Assembly (NCBI GenBank): GCA_011176545.1
Contig: DUEN01000022.1
Location: 1-63,702 of the forward strand
Length of the DNA stretch: 63,702 nucleotides
Reading direction: 5' to 3'
Source of the DNA: Caldilineae bacterium
GTDB taxonomy: Bacteria; Chloroflexota; Anaerolineae; DUEN01
Part shown: positions 18,430 to 27,963 of the stretch, piece after piece
How positions within the stretch are numbered: position 1 is the stretch's first letter
Layout: each line of letters begins with the position of its first letter
The notes under the pieces: generated by a model
What the model was told of the DNA's origin: nothing
Seen by the model: the letters and a program-made list of their open reading frames with translations, nothing else
The model's database searches: none
Position numbers and translations under genes: made by a program

Positions 18430-20865
18430 ATGGATAGGACGATTACACTGGATCAACTTAAAGAGAACCCAGTGCTGGCCTTCCCGCCCGATGCCTGGGA
18501 GGCCACCCGCCCTACGGAACGCATCGTCCGCCTGAAACGGCGGATCATGGAGACGGAGCGCCAAGTCGACATCGAGCGGGCCCGCTACGTCACGGAAAGC
18601 TACAGGCGCACCGAGGGGCTGCCGATGCCTATCCGGCGCGCTCACATGCTGCTGGACCTGGTGCGCCATATGAGTATCGCCATCCATCCGGACGAGTTGA
18701 TCGTGGGCAACCGATCATTGCTCCCCCGCATGGGCGTCATCTCTCCCGAGGGCGCCGTGGATTGGCTGGACAGAGAGCTGGAGACCCTACCCACCCGCCC
18801 CCAGGACCCGTTCCAGATCCGTCCCGAACAGATCCGTGAGCTGCGAGAGGAGATCTTCCCCTACTGGCGTGGCAAGACGCTGGAGGACATCGTCGCCGCC
18901 CGGCTACCGGAGGACGTGAAACACGCCATCAAAGGGAAGGTCTTCAGCCTAAATCAGACCGACCACGCCCAGGGGCACATCCTTCCCGATGTGGAGGGCT
19001 GGCTACGGCTTGGCGTGAGCGGTCTGCGCGAGAAGGTGGAAGCCGCCCGACGCCGCCCAGAAGCCCAGACGGTGGAGCAACAGATCTTCTACGAGGCGGC
19101 CTCCATCGCCCTGCAGGCCGCCCACGAGTTTATGCTCCGCTATGCCGACCTGGCCCAGAAGCTGGCCGATCAAGAGGCCGATCGCCAGCGTCGCTGGGAG
19201 CTGATACGCATCGCCGACGCATGCCGTTGGGTCTCGGAACATCCGCCGCGGGATTTCTGGGAGGCGCTGCAACTCACCTGGTTCCTCTTCGTGCTGCTCC
19301 AGATCGAGTCGAACGCTAGCAGTTTCTCGCCCGGACGCCTCGATCAATACCTGCTGCCCTATTTGGAGCGGGACTTGGCGGACGGCCGACTGACCCTGCC
19401 ACAGGCCCAGGAGCTCCTGGAGGCCCTGTGGCTCAAGTTCAACGAGGTCGTCCTGCTGCGCAGCAGCACCAGCGCCCGATACTTCGCTGGCTTCCCCATC
19501 GGCTTCAACGTCATCCTGGGCGGGCAACTGCCGGATGGGCGGGACGCGACCAACTTTCTCAGCTACATGTGTCTGCGGGCCCAGGCGGACATCCGGCTCA
19601 CCCAGCCCAACCTCTCCATCCGCATCCATCGGGACAGTCCGGATGACTTCCTGATGGCCGCCTCGTACGTCATCAGCCTGGGCACCGGCATGCCCCAGGT
19701 CTTCAACGACGAGGTCATTATCCCTGGCCAGATCCGCCGAGGAGTCACTCCCGAGGACGCAATGAACTACGCCGTGGTCGGGTGCGTGGAACTCTCTACG
19801 CCGGGCAAGGCGCTGGGTTGGAGCGACGCGGCCATGTTCAACATGACGCGCGTCCTGGAGCTCACGCTGTTCGGCGGTAGGGACCCGCAGACGGGAGAGC
19901 AGATCGGGCTGGAGACCCCGCCCCTGACCGCGATGCGCTCCTTCGTCGAGCTAGAGGTCGCGTACGACCGGCAGATAGCCCGCTTCATCGACTTGATGGT
20001 GAAGGGATGCAACGTCGTCGATCAGGCCCACGCGGACGTGTATCCCTCCCCCTTCCTCTCGCTGGTCGTTCAGGACTGCATCGAGCGCGGCGTAGACGTG
20101 ACCGCTGGAGGGGCGCACTACAATTTCTCGGGCGTGCAGGGCGTACAGATCGCCAACGTGGCCGATAGCCTGATCGCGGTGCGTCAGGCTGTCTTCGAGG
20201 AGAAATGGCTCACGGCGGATGAGCTGCTGACGGCGCTTCGGGAGGACTTCGCCGGACGGGAGCCACTGCGGCAGCGTCTCATCCATCGGGTGCCCAAGTA
20301 CGGCAACGACGACGACCGGGTGGATGAGTTGGCGAGAAAATGGGCGGATCGCTATTGCGAGCTGGTGGCCCGGTATCCGACCATCCGAGGCGGCACCTAC
20401 CAGCCCGGCTTCTACACCGTCTCCGCCCATGTGCCCATGGGGGCTAACGTGGGCGCCACCCCCGACGGCCGACATGCTGGGACGCCGCTGGCTGACGGAG
20501 GGCTCTCCCCTATGGCCGGGCGGGATCGTCAGGGCCCCACAGCCGTGCTCCGCTCCGTCGGCAAGTTGAACCTGGAGCTGGCCTCTAACGGCACCCTGCT
20601 CAACATGAAGTTCCTCCCCTCCTTCTTCCGGGGCGAGGAGGCGCTACGAAAGTTCGTCACCTTCCTCCGCGCCTTTTGCGCGTTGAAGATCCCGCACGTG
20701 CAGTTCAACGTGGTCTCCAGCGAGACGCTGCGTGAGGCTCAGGCCAAGCCGGAGGAATACCGGCACCTCGTCGTCCGGGTGGCCGGCTACAGCGCTTACT
20801 TCGTCGAGCTGGACCGAGAGCTACAAGACGAGATCATCCAGCGCACGGAGTTCGCCGGCATATGA
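18430..20865 (+). CDS. Glycyl radical enzyme, dehydratase/lyase type
   Basis: Oxygen-sensitive radical enzyme of the pyruvate formate-lyase superfamily, 811 aa. The active-site loop reads NYAVVGCVELSTPG with Cys452 and Glu454. That single-Cys C-x-E pattern is known from glycerol dehydratase and choline lyase, whereas formate lyases have a Cys-Cys pair. The glycyl loop VRVAGYSAYF places the radical at Gly786, 25 residues from the C-terminus, as normal. An AAGGA site precedes the ATG at 18430. No radical SAM activase lies next to it, which is unusual. The substrate is unknown. The flanking ROK kinase and sugar-type genes suggest a polyol or sugar derivative, but this is inference. Confidence 0.92.
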   Translation: MDRTITLDQLKENPVLAFPPDAWEATRPTERIVRLKRRIMETERQVDIERARYVTESYRRTEGLPMPIRRAHMLLDLVRHMSIAIHPDELIVGNRSLLPRMGVISPEGAVDWLDRELETLPTRPQDPFQIRPEQIRELREEIFPYWRGKTLEDIVAARLPEDVKHAIKGKVFSLNQTDHAQGHILPDVEGWLRLGVSGLREKVEAARRRPEAQTVEQQIFYEAASIALQAAHEFMLRYADLAQKLADQEADRQRRWELIRIADACRWVSEHPPRDFWEALQLTWFLFVLLQIESNASSFSPGRLDQYLLPYLERDLADGRLTLPQAQELLEALWLKFNEVVLLRSSTSARYFAGFPIGFNVILGGQLPDGRDATNFLSYMCLRAQADIRLTQPNLSIRIHRDSPDDFLMAASYVISLGTGMPQVFNDEVIIPGQIRRGVTPEDAMNYAVVGCVELSTPGKALGWSDAAMFNMTRVLELTLFGGRDPQTGEQIGLETPPLTAMRSFVELEVAYDRQIARFIDLMVKGCNVVDQAHADVYPSPFLSLVVQDCIERGVDVTAGGAHYNFSGVQGVQIANVADSLIAVRQAVFEEKWLTADELLTALREDFAGREPLRQRLIHRVPKYGNDDDRVDELARKWADRYCELVARYPTIRGGTYQPGFYTVSAHVPMGANVGATPDGRHAGTPLADGGLSPMAGRDRQGPTAVLRSVGKLNLELASNGTLLNMKFLPSFFRGEEALRKFVTFLRAFCALKIPHVQFNVVSSETLREAQAKPEEYRHLVVRVAGYSAYFVELDRELQDEIIQRTEFAGI

Positions 20866-20942
20866 GATACCAGGCACTTGTAAAGACTCCATCACACGAT
20901 GATTACCCACAAGCGCTAATAGGAGTTTGACCACGCTTTTTC

Positions 20943-21022
20943 TCACCGCGGAGACGCCGAGAACGCAGAGGTCCTCTCAATTTTTCTGCACCTCCTCTGC
21001 GCCCTCTGCGCCTCCGCGGTGA
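20943..21022. repeat. 80-bp inverted repeat element
   Basis: Left end TCACCGCGGAGACGC and right end GCGCCTCCGCGGTGA form a long imperfect hairpin around a short AT-rich centre. Same end motif as the element at 5727 and the one at 44114. It sits between the convergent glycyl radical enzyme and ROK genes. Confidence 0.75.
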
Positions 21023-21043
21023 GATATATAGGTAACAGCTCCA

Positions 21044-22003
21044 TCATGGAGCAGGAGGAGCGGCCAACGTCTGTCGAGCCAGCCAGCCGCATCCCAACAG
21101 CGGGGCATCATCCCACAGCTCAGTGCAGACGATGCGCACGTGTGAAGCGACGGATTGATAACAATGGCGTGGCACGGCCCGACGCGCGGGTTCCAACAGC
21201 AGATCGCCACACCGGGCCACGCTGCTCCCGATGACGTACAGGTCGATGCTCAAGATCATGGCCATCGTGGCCACGGCGGCGCCTAGCGCCTCCCCCGCCT
21301 CGGTGAGCACCTGCATCGCCACGGGATCGCCCGCCCGGGCCTGAGCGGCCACCGTCTCCCCTGTGATTGGCTCCTCTAACGAGGGAGAAGGCTTGCCCTT
21401 CCGTTGCAGCATCCTCTGATAGCGCCGGGCCAGCCAGGGGCCGGAGATATACGTCTCGACGCATCCCCGGTTGCCACAGGTGCAGAGCTCGCCATCGGGA
21501 TCCAGAGTGATGTGCCCCACCTCGCCCGCCGAGTTGTGGAGGCCACGATAGAGCCGCCCATCGGCGATGATGGCCGCCCCCACGCCCGTGCCGACCACGA
21601 TGAAGACCATGCTCCGCTCGCCGCGCCCGGCCCCATAGTGAAACTCGCCCAACGCGGCCGCCTTGGCATCATGTTCCAAAGCCACGGGAACCCCCAGGCG
21701 ATCGGACAGCATCCCGCGGAAGGGCACGTTCCGCCATCCCAGGTTGGGAGGATCGACGATCGTCCCTGTCGCGTGATCGACAGGTCCTGGAGTGCAGATG
21801 CCCACGGCAGCGATTCGGGAGCCGTCGGGCACTTCCCGCTGCAAGTCCGATATCTGCTGAGCAATCCGCTCCACGGCCGACTCGGGGCCGTCCTCCGCTA
21901 GGGTCGGTATGCGACGTCGCGCCACCACCCGATCAGCCGGATCGATCAACCCCAACGCGATCTTGGTCGCACCCAGATCGATGCCGACGACCCAATTTCC
22001 CAT
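21044..22003 (-). CDS. ROK family sugar kinase (glucokinase-like)
   Basis: ATP-dependent hexose kinase of the ROK family, cytoplasmic, 319 aa. The N-terminal phosphate-binding loop is GIDLGATKIALGLID (about residues 7-21). The catalytic base is Asp112 in LEHDAKAAALGE. The ROK zinc site is formed by His164 and CTCGNRGC (Cys174, Cys176, Cys181). There is no N-terminal DNA-binding domain, so it is a kinase rather than a repressor. The family usually has ENDAN where this protein has EHDAK. It converges with the glycyl radical enzyme and is divergent from the first ABC module. Sugar specificity is unknown. Confidence 0.92.
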   Translation of the reverse strand: MGNWVVGIDLGATKIALGLIDPADRVVARRRIPTLAEDGPESAVERIAQQISDLQREVPDGSRIAAVGICTPGPVDHATGTIVDPPNLGWRNVPFRGMLSDRLGVPVALEHDAKAAALGEFHYGAGRGERSMVFIVVGTGVGAAIIADGRLYRGLHNSAGEVGHITLDPDGELCTCGNRGCVETYISGPWLARRYQRMLQRKGKPSPSLEEPITGETVAAQARAGDPVAMQVLTEAGEALGAAVATMAMILSIDLYVIGSSVARCGDLLLEPARRAVPRHCYQSVASHVRIVCTELWDDAPLLGCGWLARQTLAAPPAP

Positions 22004-22097
22004 AAGTCATCCTCCACTTCCTCATGCTGAGAGGATCGTACTTCAGGGCGGGATAGGCTGTCAAGGCCGGCATGTCATCTTCCTCACAAATTGGGCC

Positions 22098-22126
22098 TTG
22101 CGTAAACCCACGGCTTAATGTAGAAT
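22098..22126 (+). promoter_or_regulatory. Putative promoter for the first ABC module
   Basis: TTGCGT (22098-22103), a 17-nt spacer and TAGAAT (22121-22126). It lies in the 339-bp gap between the divergent ROK and solute-binding protein genes. The remaining roughly 210 nt of leader show nothing else I can name. Confidence 0.5.
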
Positions 22127-22342
22127 ATATTCCGGTGGCAGGATGCTGCTGTGTTCAGGACCCGCAGTGAGTCCCTGCACCGGCAGGTAGAGGATCGACT
22201 GAGTTGGCTCAGCGGCCGCTATCTGAAGTACCCCTTGGGAAGTCTTTCCCCCACTCCCATGGGATCGCCATCGGATGAGGCAGGCGCAGAACCAAACGAG
22301 GCCCAACTTTCCGCATGGTAAGTTAAACAAGGAGGGATTGAA

Positions 22343-24322
22343 ATGAGTAGACGAGAGATCACCCGTCGAGAGTTCCTGCGTCTCTCCGCCATCCTGACAG
22401 CAGGAGTCGTGTCCGCGGCCTGTGCGCCAGGGGCTCCACCAGAGCCGACCCCTACACCGACGCCTGCACCCGAGGCGCCTGCCGCCCCCGAAGCGCCACC
22501 CACTAAATACAATGAAGCCCCCATGTTGGCCGAGCTGGTGAAGAAGGGCGAACTTCCCTCTGTGGATGAGCGACTGCCCAAGGAGCCCATGGTCATTACC
22601 CCCTTCGAGGAAATCGGACAGTACGGCGGCACCTGGCATCGTGTAGCCGTCGGCCCCCAGGATGTCGGCATCTTCGAATACCGGCTGATGTATGGGAACC
22701 TGATCCGCTGGAACAAGGACGGGACGGACTTCGTTCCCAACGTCGCCAAATCATGGGAAGCCTCCGAGGATGGGACCACCTATACCTTCCAGCTACGAGA
22801 GGGGATGAGATGGTCCGATGGGGAGCTCTTCACGGCCGACGACCTCCTGTTCTGGTATGAGGACGTCCTTTTGAATGAAGAGCTGAGCCCCACATTCCCG
22901 ACCTGGCTGAAGGCGGGTGGGGAACAAGGTAAAGTGGAGAAGGTGGACGATTACACGATACGTTTCGTATTCCCCAAACCACACGGTCTGTTCCTCACCT
23001 ACCTGGCTTCAGCGTACGGCACGACGATGACGGGGTACCCCAAGCACTACCTTAAGCAATTCCACCCCAAGTACACGGATCCGGATAAGCTTGACGCCTT
23101 GGCGAAAGAGGAAGGGTTCGAGTTCTGGTATCAGCTCTTCCAGGACCGCCGAAATGAGATCGCCAATACGGAATTGCCCGTCATCTTCGCCTGGCGGTTC
23201 AAGCAGATACCACCGGAGGTCCCCGTCGTCCTGGAGCGCAACCCGTACTACTGGAAAGTGGATCCCGCCGGCAACCAGCTACCCTACATTGACACCATCT
23301 CCGTAGACGTGGTCGAGAACGCGGAGGTCTTAAACCTGAAGGCGGTAGCTGGCGAAATAGACATGCAGCTGCGCCACATCCTCTTCAGCAACTACCCACT
23401 CTTCCAGGAGAACAAGGAGCAGGGCGATTACCGGATCCTACTGTGGACTCGCGGCTACATCACGGACGCCGTCATCGCGCCGAACGTGGCCCACAAGGAT
23501 CCGGTGATGCGGCAGATCCTGGGCGACAAGCGGTTCCGCTGGGCGCTGTCCCTGGGCATCAACCGCCAGGAGATCATCGAGTCCGTCTACCTGGGCATGG
23601 CCGAGCCCAACCAGGTCTCACCGCTGCCCACCTCGCCCTTCTACTGGGAGGAGCAGGCCAAGAACCTGATCGAATACGACCCCGATCGGGCCAACCAGCT
23701 CCTGGACGAGATGGGGCTCACCGAGCGAGATGCGGAAGGCTACCGGCTGCGCCCGGATGGCAAGCGGCTCACCATCACCTATGAGTACGCGCCCATCTTC
23801 GGTTCCTGGGGCGATATCGGCGAGCTGCTGGCGGAGCAGTGGAAGAAGCTGGGCATTGAGCTGATCGTCAAGGAAGAGGCCCGGCCGCTGTTCTATCAGC
23901 GCAAGGCCGCCAACGAGCACGACATGGGCGTCTGGACCGGCAGCGCCGAGTTCAACCCGCTCATCGATCCACGTTGGTTCCTGCCATACACTGAGGAGTC
24001 CATCTTCGCCGTCCCGTACGCACAATGGTACATGTCAGGAGGAACGCAAGGCGAGGAACCGACGGGAGATCTGCGGAAGGTTATCGATCTGTTCGAGCAG
24101 ATCAAGGCAACACCTGATCGGGATAAGCAGATCGAGCTCTTCCGCCAGATCCTGGAGCTGAACAAGGAGAACCTGTGGGTCATCGGCATCTGCACGGCGC
24201 CGCCGGAAGTGGTCATCGTCAAGAACAACTTCCGCAACGTGCCCGAGGAGGCGGTCAGCGACTGGCACCTGCTGACGCCCGGCGCCACGATGCCGGAGCA
24301 GTACTTCATCAAGCAAGGATAA
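22343..24322 (+). CDS. ABC transporter solute-binding protein, family 5 (SBP1)
   Basis: Extracellular receptor of a peptide/oligosaccharide-type ABC importer. The 659-aa precursor has a twin-arginine lipoprotein signal: RREFLRLS, a hydrophobic stretch, then the lipobox SAAC, followed by a Pro/Thr-rich linker. The mature region has family-5 blocks such as WEASEDGTTYTFQLREGMRWSDG and RFRWALSLGINRQEI. A TKYNEAPMLAELVKKGELP block near residue 55 is shared with SBP2 and SBP3. The ATG at 22343 follows AAGGAGGG. In thermophiles family-5 receptors often bind oligosaccharides, so a glycan ligand is plausible. Confidence 0.92.
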   Translation: MSRREITRREFLRLSAILTAGVVSAACAPGAPPEPTPTPTPAPEAPAAPEAPPTKYNEAPMLAELVKKGELPSVDERLPKEPMVITPFEEIGQYGGTWHRVAVGPQDVGIFEYRLMYGNLIRWNKDGTDFVPNVAKSWEASEDGTTYTFQLREGMRWSDGELFTADDLLFWYEDVLLNEELSPTFPTWLKAGGEQGKVEKVDDYTIRFVFPKPHGLFLTYLASAYGTTMTGYPKHYLKQFHPKYTDPDKLDALAKEEGFEFWYQLFQDRRNEIANTELPVIFAWRFKQIPPEVPVVLERNPYYWKVDPAGNQLPYIDTISVDVVENAEVLNLKAVAGEIDMQLRHILFSNYPLFQENKEQGDYRILLWTRGYITDAVIAPNVAHKDPVMRQILGDKRFRWALSLGINRQEIIESVYLGMAEPNQVSPLPTSPFYWEEQAKNLIEYDPDRANQLLDEMGLTERDAEGYRLRPDGKRLTITYEYAPIFGSWGDIGELLAEQWKKLGIELIVKEEARPLFYQRKAANEHDMGVWTGSAEFNPLIDPRWFLPYTEESIFAVPYAQWYMSGGTQGEEPTGDLRKVIDLFEQIKATPDRDKQIELFRQILELNKENLWVIGICTAPPEVVIVKNNFRNVPEEAVSDWHLLTPGATMPEQYFIKQG

Positions 24323-24353
24323 GGATTCAGATATCCTGCGAAAATAGGTTCAG

Positions 24354-24383
24354 TGTAGGGGCGCACGGCCGTGCGCCCCTACA
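24354..24383. repeat. Palindromic repeat, GTAGGGGCG family
   Basis: A perfect 30-bp palindrome with half-site TGTAGGGGCGCACGG, lying between SBP1 and UroD-2. It may act as an intercistronic hairpin; there is no T-run. Confidence 0.85.
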
Positions 24384-24403
24384 TTCGATAAGAGGAATAC
24401 GAC

Positions 24404-25546
24404 ATGTCACCGCCTGGACAGCCTCGCCAGGAGAAACGCCTACGGCTCCAGCGGATGCTGGCAGACATCGGCTTCGAGATCGACGATGCCATGCGCCGGA
24501 AGCTGGAGGATAATCGGCGTCTGCTCCAGCAGGCATGGGATCTCCAGCCCGTGGATCGGACGCCCGTCACGGCCTGGAGCCAGGTGAACGGCGCGGAAGA
24601 TCCTCTCCGGCGGCGACATGATCTGGTGGAAAACGTCAAGCCCCAGCTCCTCGGCATCCTGCAGGATCTGCGCAATGGTTACGACCGGCTCGCAGGGGTC
24701 GTCAGGAACTTCAACACCACGCTCCTGGCCTCTGCCTTTGGATGCCACATCCGCATCATGGAGAACGGCCAGGACTGGGCTGAGCCCGTCATTCAAGATA
24801 TCGATCAGGTGGCCTCTCTGAAAGTGCCCGATCTATCCCACGACGGGCTGCTGCCGGAGTATTTGGAGGACATCGCCATCCTGAGAGATGTCCTCCCTCC
24901 CGAAGTCACCGTGGGGAATCGCATCCTGCTTGGTCCCATCGATCACATCTATTGGCTTCGAGGGGCCAACCCGCTCTTCATCGACATGTTCGATCATCCC
25001 GACGCGGTGCATCGGATGTTCTCCGTGGTCACCGAGGCCCATATCCAGCTCCTGCACGCATCGCATGAGGCCGCCCGCTGGTCGTTCACACCCGATGAGG
25101 TTCACTTCGACACGATGGTTCATGCCGAATGCAAGGGGCTGGTCATGTTCAGCGACGATGGATCGGTGAACCTGTCGCCCGAGTTGTTCGCTGAATTCGT
25201 GGCTCCCTACAACCGCCGGTTGCTGGAGGAGTTCGGCGGTGGCCTGATCCACACGTGCGGGGCCTGCGAACACCTGCTGGAGGAATACGCCAAGCTCCCG
25301 GCCACCGGTGTTGAACTAAATCTCCGGTTGGTGAACTATGACAAGGCGCGGGAAATCCTGGAGGGCAAGGTTATCGTGACGTATGGAGGACTTATCCCCG
25401 CCGATAGCTATGAGAAGTCATTGAGGCGGACGATCGAGGAAGCCCGTCGGGGAGGGCTCATCCTCACCGGCATCCCGCCTGAGGTTCTACAGGACCTGCG
25501 AGAGCGCGAAAGGAAGATCGCCTTCGAAGGCTGGTCTCCCAGTTAA
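24404..25546 (+). CDS. Uroporphyrinogen decarboxylase-fold protein (UroD-2)
   Basis: URO-D superfamily protein of 380 aa encoded inside the first ABC importer module, between its receptor and its permeases. The C-terminal site reads LIHTCGAC (His283, Cys285, plus Cys288), but the second cysteine of the methyltransferase zinc motif is replaced: the equivalent segment is VTYGGLIP. A long charged N-terminal helix region (residues 8-50) precedes the barrel. This placement suggests it modifies the imported compound. The substrate is unknown, and HemE activity is unlikely. Confidence 0.85.
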   Translation: MSPPGQPRQEKRLRLQRMLADIGFEIDDAMRRKLEDNRRLLQQAWDLQPVDRTPVTAWSQVNGAEDPLRRRHDLVENVKPQLLGILQDLRNGYDRLAGVVRNFNTTLLASAFGCHIRIMENGQDWAEPVIQDIDQVASLKVPDLSHDGLLPEYLEDIAILRDVLPPEVTVGNRILLGPIDHIYWLRGANPLFIDMFDHPDAVHRMFSVVTEAHIQLLHASHEAARWSFTPDEVHFDTMVHAECKGLVMFSDDGSVNLSPELFAEFVAPYNRRLLEEFGGGLIHTCGACEHLLEEYAKLPATGVELNLRLVNYDKAREILEGKVIVTYGGLIPADSYEKSLRRTIEEARRGGLILTGIPPEVLQDLRERERKIAFEGWSPS

Positions 25547-25573
25547 ACGGTTATCCCCTCAGAGGAGGCGTAC

Positions 25574-26563
25574 ATGTGGTCGTATATCCTGCGTAGGATC
25601 TTGTTGTTGATCCCTACACTGATAGGCATCTCCATCGTCACCTTCCTGATCATCGAGCTGCCCCCAGGCGACTATCTGACGGCCTACATGGCTAACCTTG
25701 CGGCTGGTGGGGACACGGTCGATCAGGACGTGTTGGACGCCCTTAAGAAGCAGTATGGGCTGGACCTGCCATTACACATGCGCTATCTTCATTGGGCGAA
25801 AGGCGTGCTCAAAGGCGACTTCGGTATCTCCTTCGAGTGGAACAAACCCGTCAAGGATCTGATCTGGGAACGCCTGGCCCTGACGCTAGTGATCACGACC
25901 AGCACGTTGATCTTCACCTGGGTCGTCGGGTTTATCATCGGCGTCTACTCCGCCACTCACCAATACTCCATCGGCGATTATATTTTCACAGCCTTGGGAT
26001 TCATCGGGCTGGGCATCCCCAACTTCATGATCGCCCTGGTGCTCCTCTGGTTCGCGTTCTCCGTGTTCAACGTCAATCTGAGCGGGCTCTTCTCTCGCGA
26101 GTTTCAGTCTGCCCCCTGGAGCATGGCTAAGGTGCTCGACCTGCTCAAGCACTTATGGGTGCCCATCATCATCCTGGGCACCAGCGGCACGGCGGGCATG
26201 ATCCGCACCATGCGGGCCAACTTGCTGGATGAGCTACAGAAGCCATATGTAGAGACAGCCCGAGCGAAGGGGCTGCCGGAGACGAAGGTGATCCTTAAGT
26301 ACCCTGTACGCGTGGCGCTGAACCCCTTCATCAGCACGGCGGGCTGGGCCCTCCCTGGCCTGATCTCCGGCGCCACCATTATCTCCGTCGTACTCAGCCT
26401 GCCAACCACCGGGCCACTACTCCTGCGTGCCCTGATGAATCAGGACATGTTCCTGGCCGCTACCTTCGTCATGATGCTCAGTGTGCTTACCGTGATCGGC
26501 ACGTTGATCTCTGACATCCTGCTTGCCTGGTTAGATCCTCGCATCCGCTTCGGAGGAGAGTGA
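25574..26563 (+). CDS. ABC transporter permease, DppB/OppB type (module 1)
   Basis: Inner-membrane permease, 329 aa. It has the DppB N-terminus (MWSYILRRILLLIPTLIGIS), about six membrane segments and the EAA-type coupling loop ETARAKGLPETKVILKYPVR. A GAGGAGG site precedes the ATG. The next permease starts at its stop codon. It is paralogous to the permease at 33839. Confidence 0.94.
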   Translation: MWSYILRRILLLIPTLIGISIVTFLIIELPPGDYLTAYMANLAAGGDTVDQDVLDALKKQYGLDLPLHMRYLHWAKGVLKGDFGISFEWNKPVKDLIWERLALTLVITTSTLIFTWVVGFIIGVYSATHQYSIGDYIFTALGFIGLGIPNFMIALVLLWFAFSVFNVNLSGLFSREFQSAPWSMAKVLDLLKHLWVPIIILGTSGTAGMIRTMRANLLDELQKPYVETARAKGLPETKVILKYPVRVALNPFISTAGWALPGLISGATIISVVLSLPTTGPLLLRALMNQDMFLAATFVMMLSVLTVIGTLISDILLAWLDPRIRFGGE

Positions 26564-26565
26564 TC

Positions 26566-27723
26566 ATGGAAGCAGCGGTACCGGAACGAGAGACGCTGAG
26601 CGCCGCCCCGGAGCATGGCGTAGGGGTAAGGGAAGAAGAGCGCATCTACGTCGCCTCCCAGTGGCAGTTGATGTGGTGGCGGTTCCGCAAGCACAAGATG
26701 GCCCTGGTAGGTGTGGTTGTGCTTGTTATCCTGTACTTCATCACCCTGACGTGGGAGTTCCTGGCGCCGTACGACCCACATCGCTACGATGTCAAATACG
26801 CCTATGCGCCGCCTCAGCTCCCTCACTTCTTCGATGAGGAGGGATTCCACCTGCGCCCCTTCGTCTATGGGCTGAAGCCCAGCCGCGATCCCGAGACGCT
26901 GCGCATGGTGTTTGAGATCGATAAGAGCAAAAGGCTCCCCCTCTATTTCTTCGTTCATGGTGATCCCTACAAATTCTGGGGTATCTGGGAGACGGATCTG
27001 CATCTCTTCGGATTGGAGAACAATGATCAGGTGGTATTCATCCTGGGGGCGGATCGACTAGGCCGCGATGTGCTCTCCCGGATCCTGGCCGGGACGCGGA
27101 TCTCTACGACCATCGGCTTAGTGGGCGTAACGGTCAGCTTCTTACTCGGCATCCTCATCGGTGGCATCTCCGGATACTACGGCGGTACGGTGGACACCGT
27201 TATCCAGCGCATCATCGAGTTCATCCGCTCCATGCCCACCATCCCGCTCTGGCTGGCCCTGAGCGCGGCCGTGCCCAAGGAATGGCCGCCGGTCAGGGTC
27301 TACTTCGCCATCACCGTCATCCTCTCCTTGATCGGGTGGACATGGCTAGCCCGCACGGTGCGCGGCCGATTCCTGGCGTTACGAGAAGAGGACTTCGTGA
27401 TGGCCGCGCGGCTGGCGGGATCTAGCGAGATGCGCATCATCTGGCGCCACATGGTGCCTTCCTTCCTGAGCTACATCATCGCCGCCATCACGCTGGCCAT
27501 CCCAAACATGATCCTATCGGAGACCAGCCTCAGCTTCCTAGGGCTGGGGATCCGGCCGCCAGCCATCAGTTGGGGCGTGCTGCTACAAGAGGCCCAGAAT
27601 CTACGCGCCGTGGCCATGGCGCCCTGGCTCCTCATCCCCGGGCTGTTCGTCGTAGTCACAGTCCTAGCCTTCAACTTCGTCGGCGATGGACTGCGGGATG
27701 CCGCGGATCCTTACGCCCGCTGA
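26566..27723 (+). CDS. ABC transporter permease, DppC/OppC type (module 1)
   Basis: Second permease of module 1, 385 aa. I chose the ATG at 26566 (GGAGGAG 7 nt upstream); a GTG at 26560 overlapping the previous stop is the alternative. The EAA-like loop is MAARLAGSSEMRIIWRHMVPS, and the ILSETSLSFLGLG block is typical of DppC. Between the first membrane segment and the core lies an extracellular insert of about 100 residues. The paralogue at 34832 has it too, so it is a feature of this transporter subfamily. Confidence 0.94.
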   Translation: MEAAVPERETLSAAPEHGVGVREEERIYVASQWQLMWWRFRKHKMALVGVVVLVILYFITLTWEFLAPYDPHRYDVKYAYAPPQLPHFFDEEGFHLRPFVYGLKPSRDPETLRMVFEIDKSKRLPLYFFVHGDPYKFWGIWETDLHLFGLENNDQVVFILGADRLGRDVLSRILAGTRISTTIGLVGVTVSFLLGILIGGISGYYGGTVDTVIQRIIEFIRSMPTIPLWLALSAAVPKEWPPVRVYFAITVILSLIGWTWLARTVRGRFLALREEDFVMAARLAGSSEMRIIWRHMVPSFLSYIIAAITLAIPNMILSETSLSFLGLGIRPPAISWGVLLQEAQNLRAVAMAPWLLIPGLFVVVTVLAFNFVGDGLRDAADPYAR

Positions 27724-27815
27724 GAAAAACTACGACGGCCTCTCAAGAGGGAGCTATCGTGAGGATCCCTGGCATTCGGTGGCGCAGACATTCTAAGGAA
27801 GGCTACGACAAGATA

Positions 27816-27840
27816 GGGGGCGACCTGATAGGTCGCCCCC
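27816..27840. repeat. Palindromic hairpin with GGGGGCGACC arms
   Basis: Perfect stem GGGGGCGACCT / AGGTCGCCCCC with a 3-nt loop and no T-run. It resembles the GTAGGGGCG repeat family and lies between the module 1 permeases and the next promoter. Confidence 0.75.
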
Positions 27841-27892
27841 GTGAGTACAGAGGAGCACGTTTCCAGACAACGCCTATGAAGGAGAAATGGCT

Positions 27893-27921
27893 TTGCATGG
27901 AATCGTCTTTTAGCATATAAT
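27893..27921 (+). promoter_or_regulatory. Promoter ahead of the small membrane protein and OppF-like ATPase
   Basis: TTGCAT (27893-27898), a 17-nt spacer and a perfect TATAAT (27916-27921). The ATPase gene can therefore be expressed independently of the permeases upstream. Confidence 0.75.
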
Positions 27922-27963
27922 ATATCTACGGGCTATCCGAGGCGTTCCTGACATGGTCAGAAG

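Noticed and set aside
18430-20865. Pyruvate formate-lyase
   Set aside because: The active-site loop has one Cys followed by x-Glu, not the Cys-Cys pair of formate lyase.
24404-25546. HemE (haem biosynthesis) for the UroD-like proteins
   Set aside because: No haem genes are nearby, the sequences lack typical HemE N-terminal features, and UroD-1 carries a methyltransferase-type metal motif.
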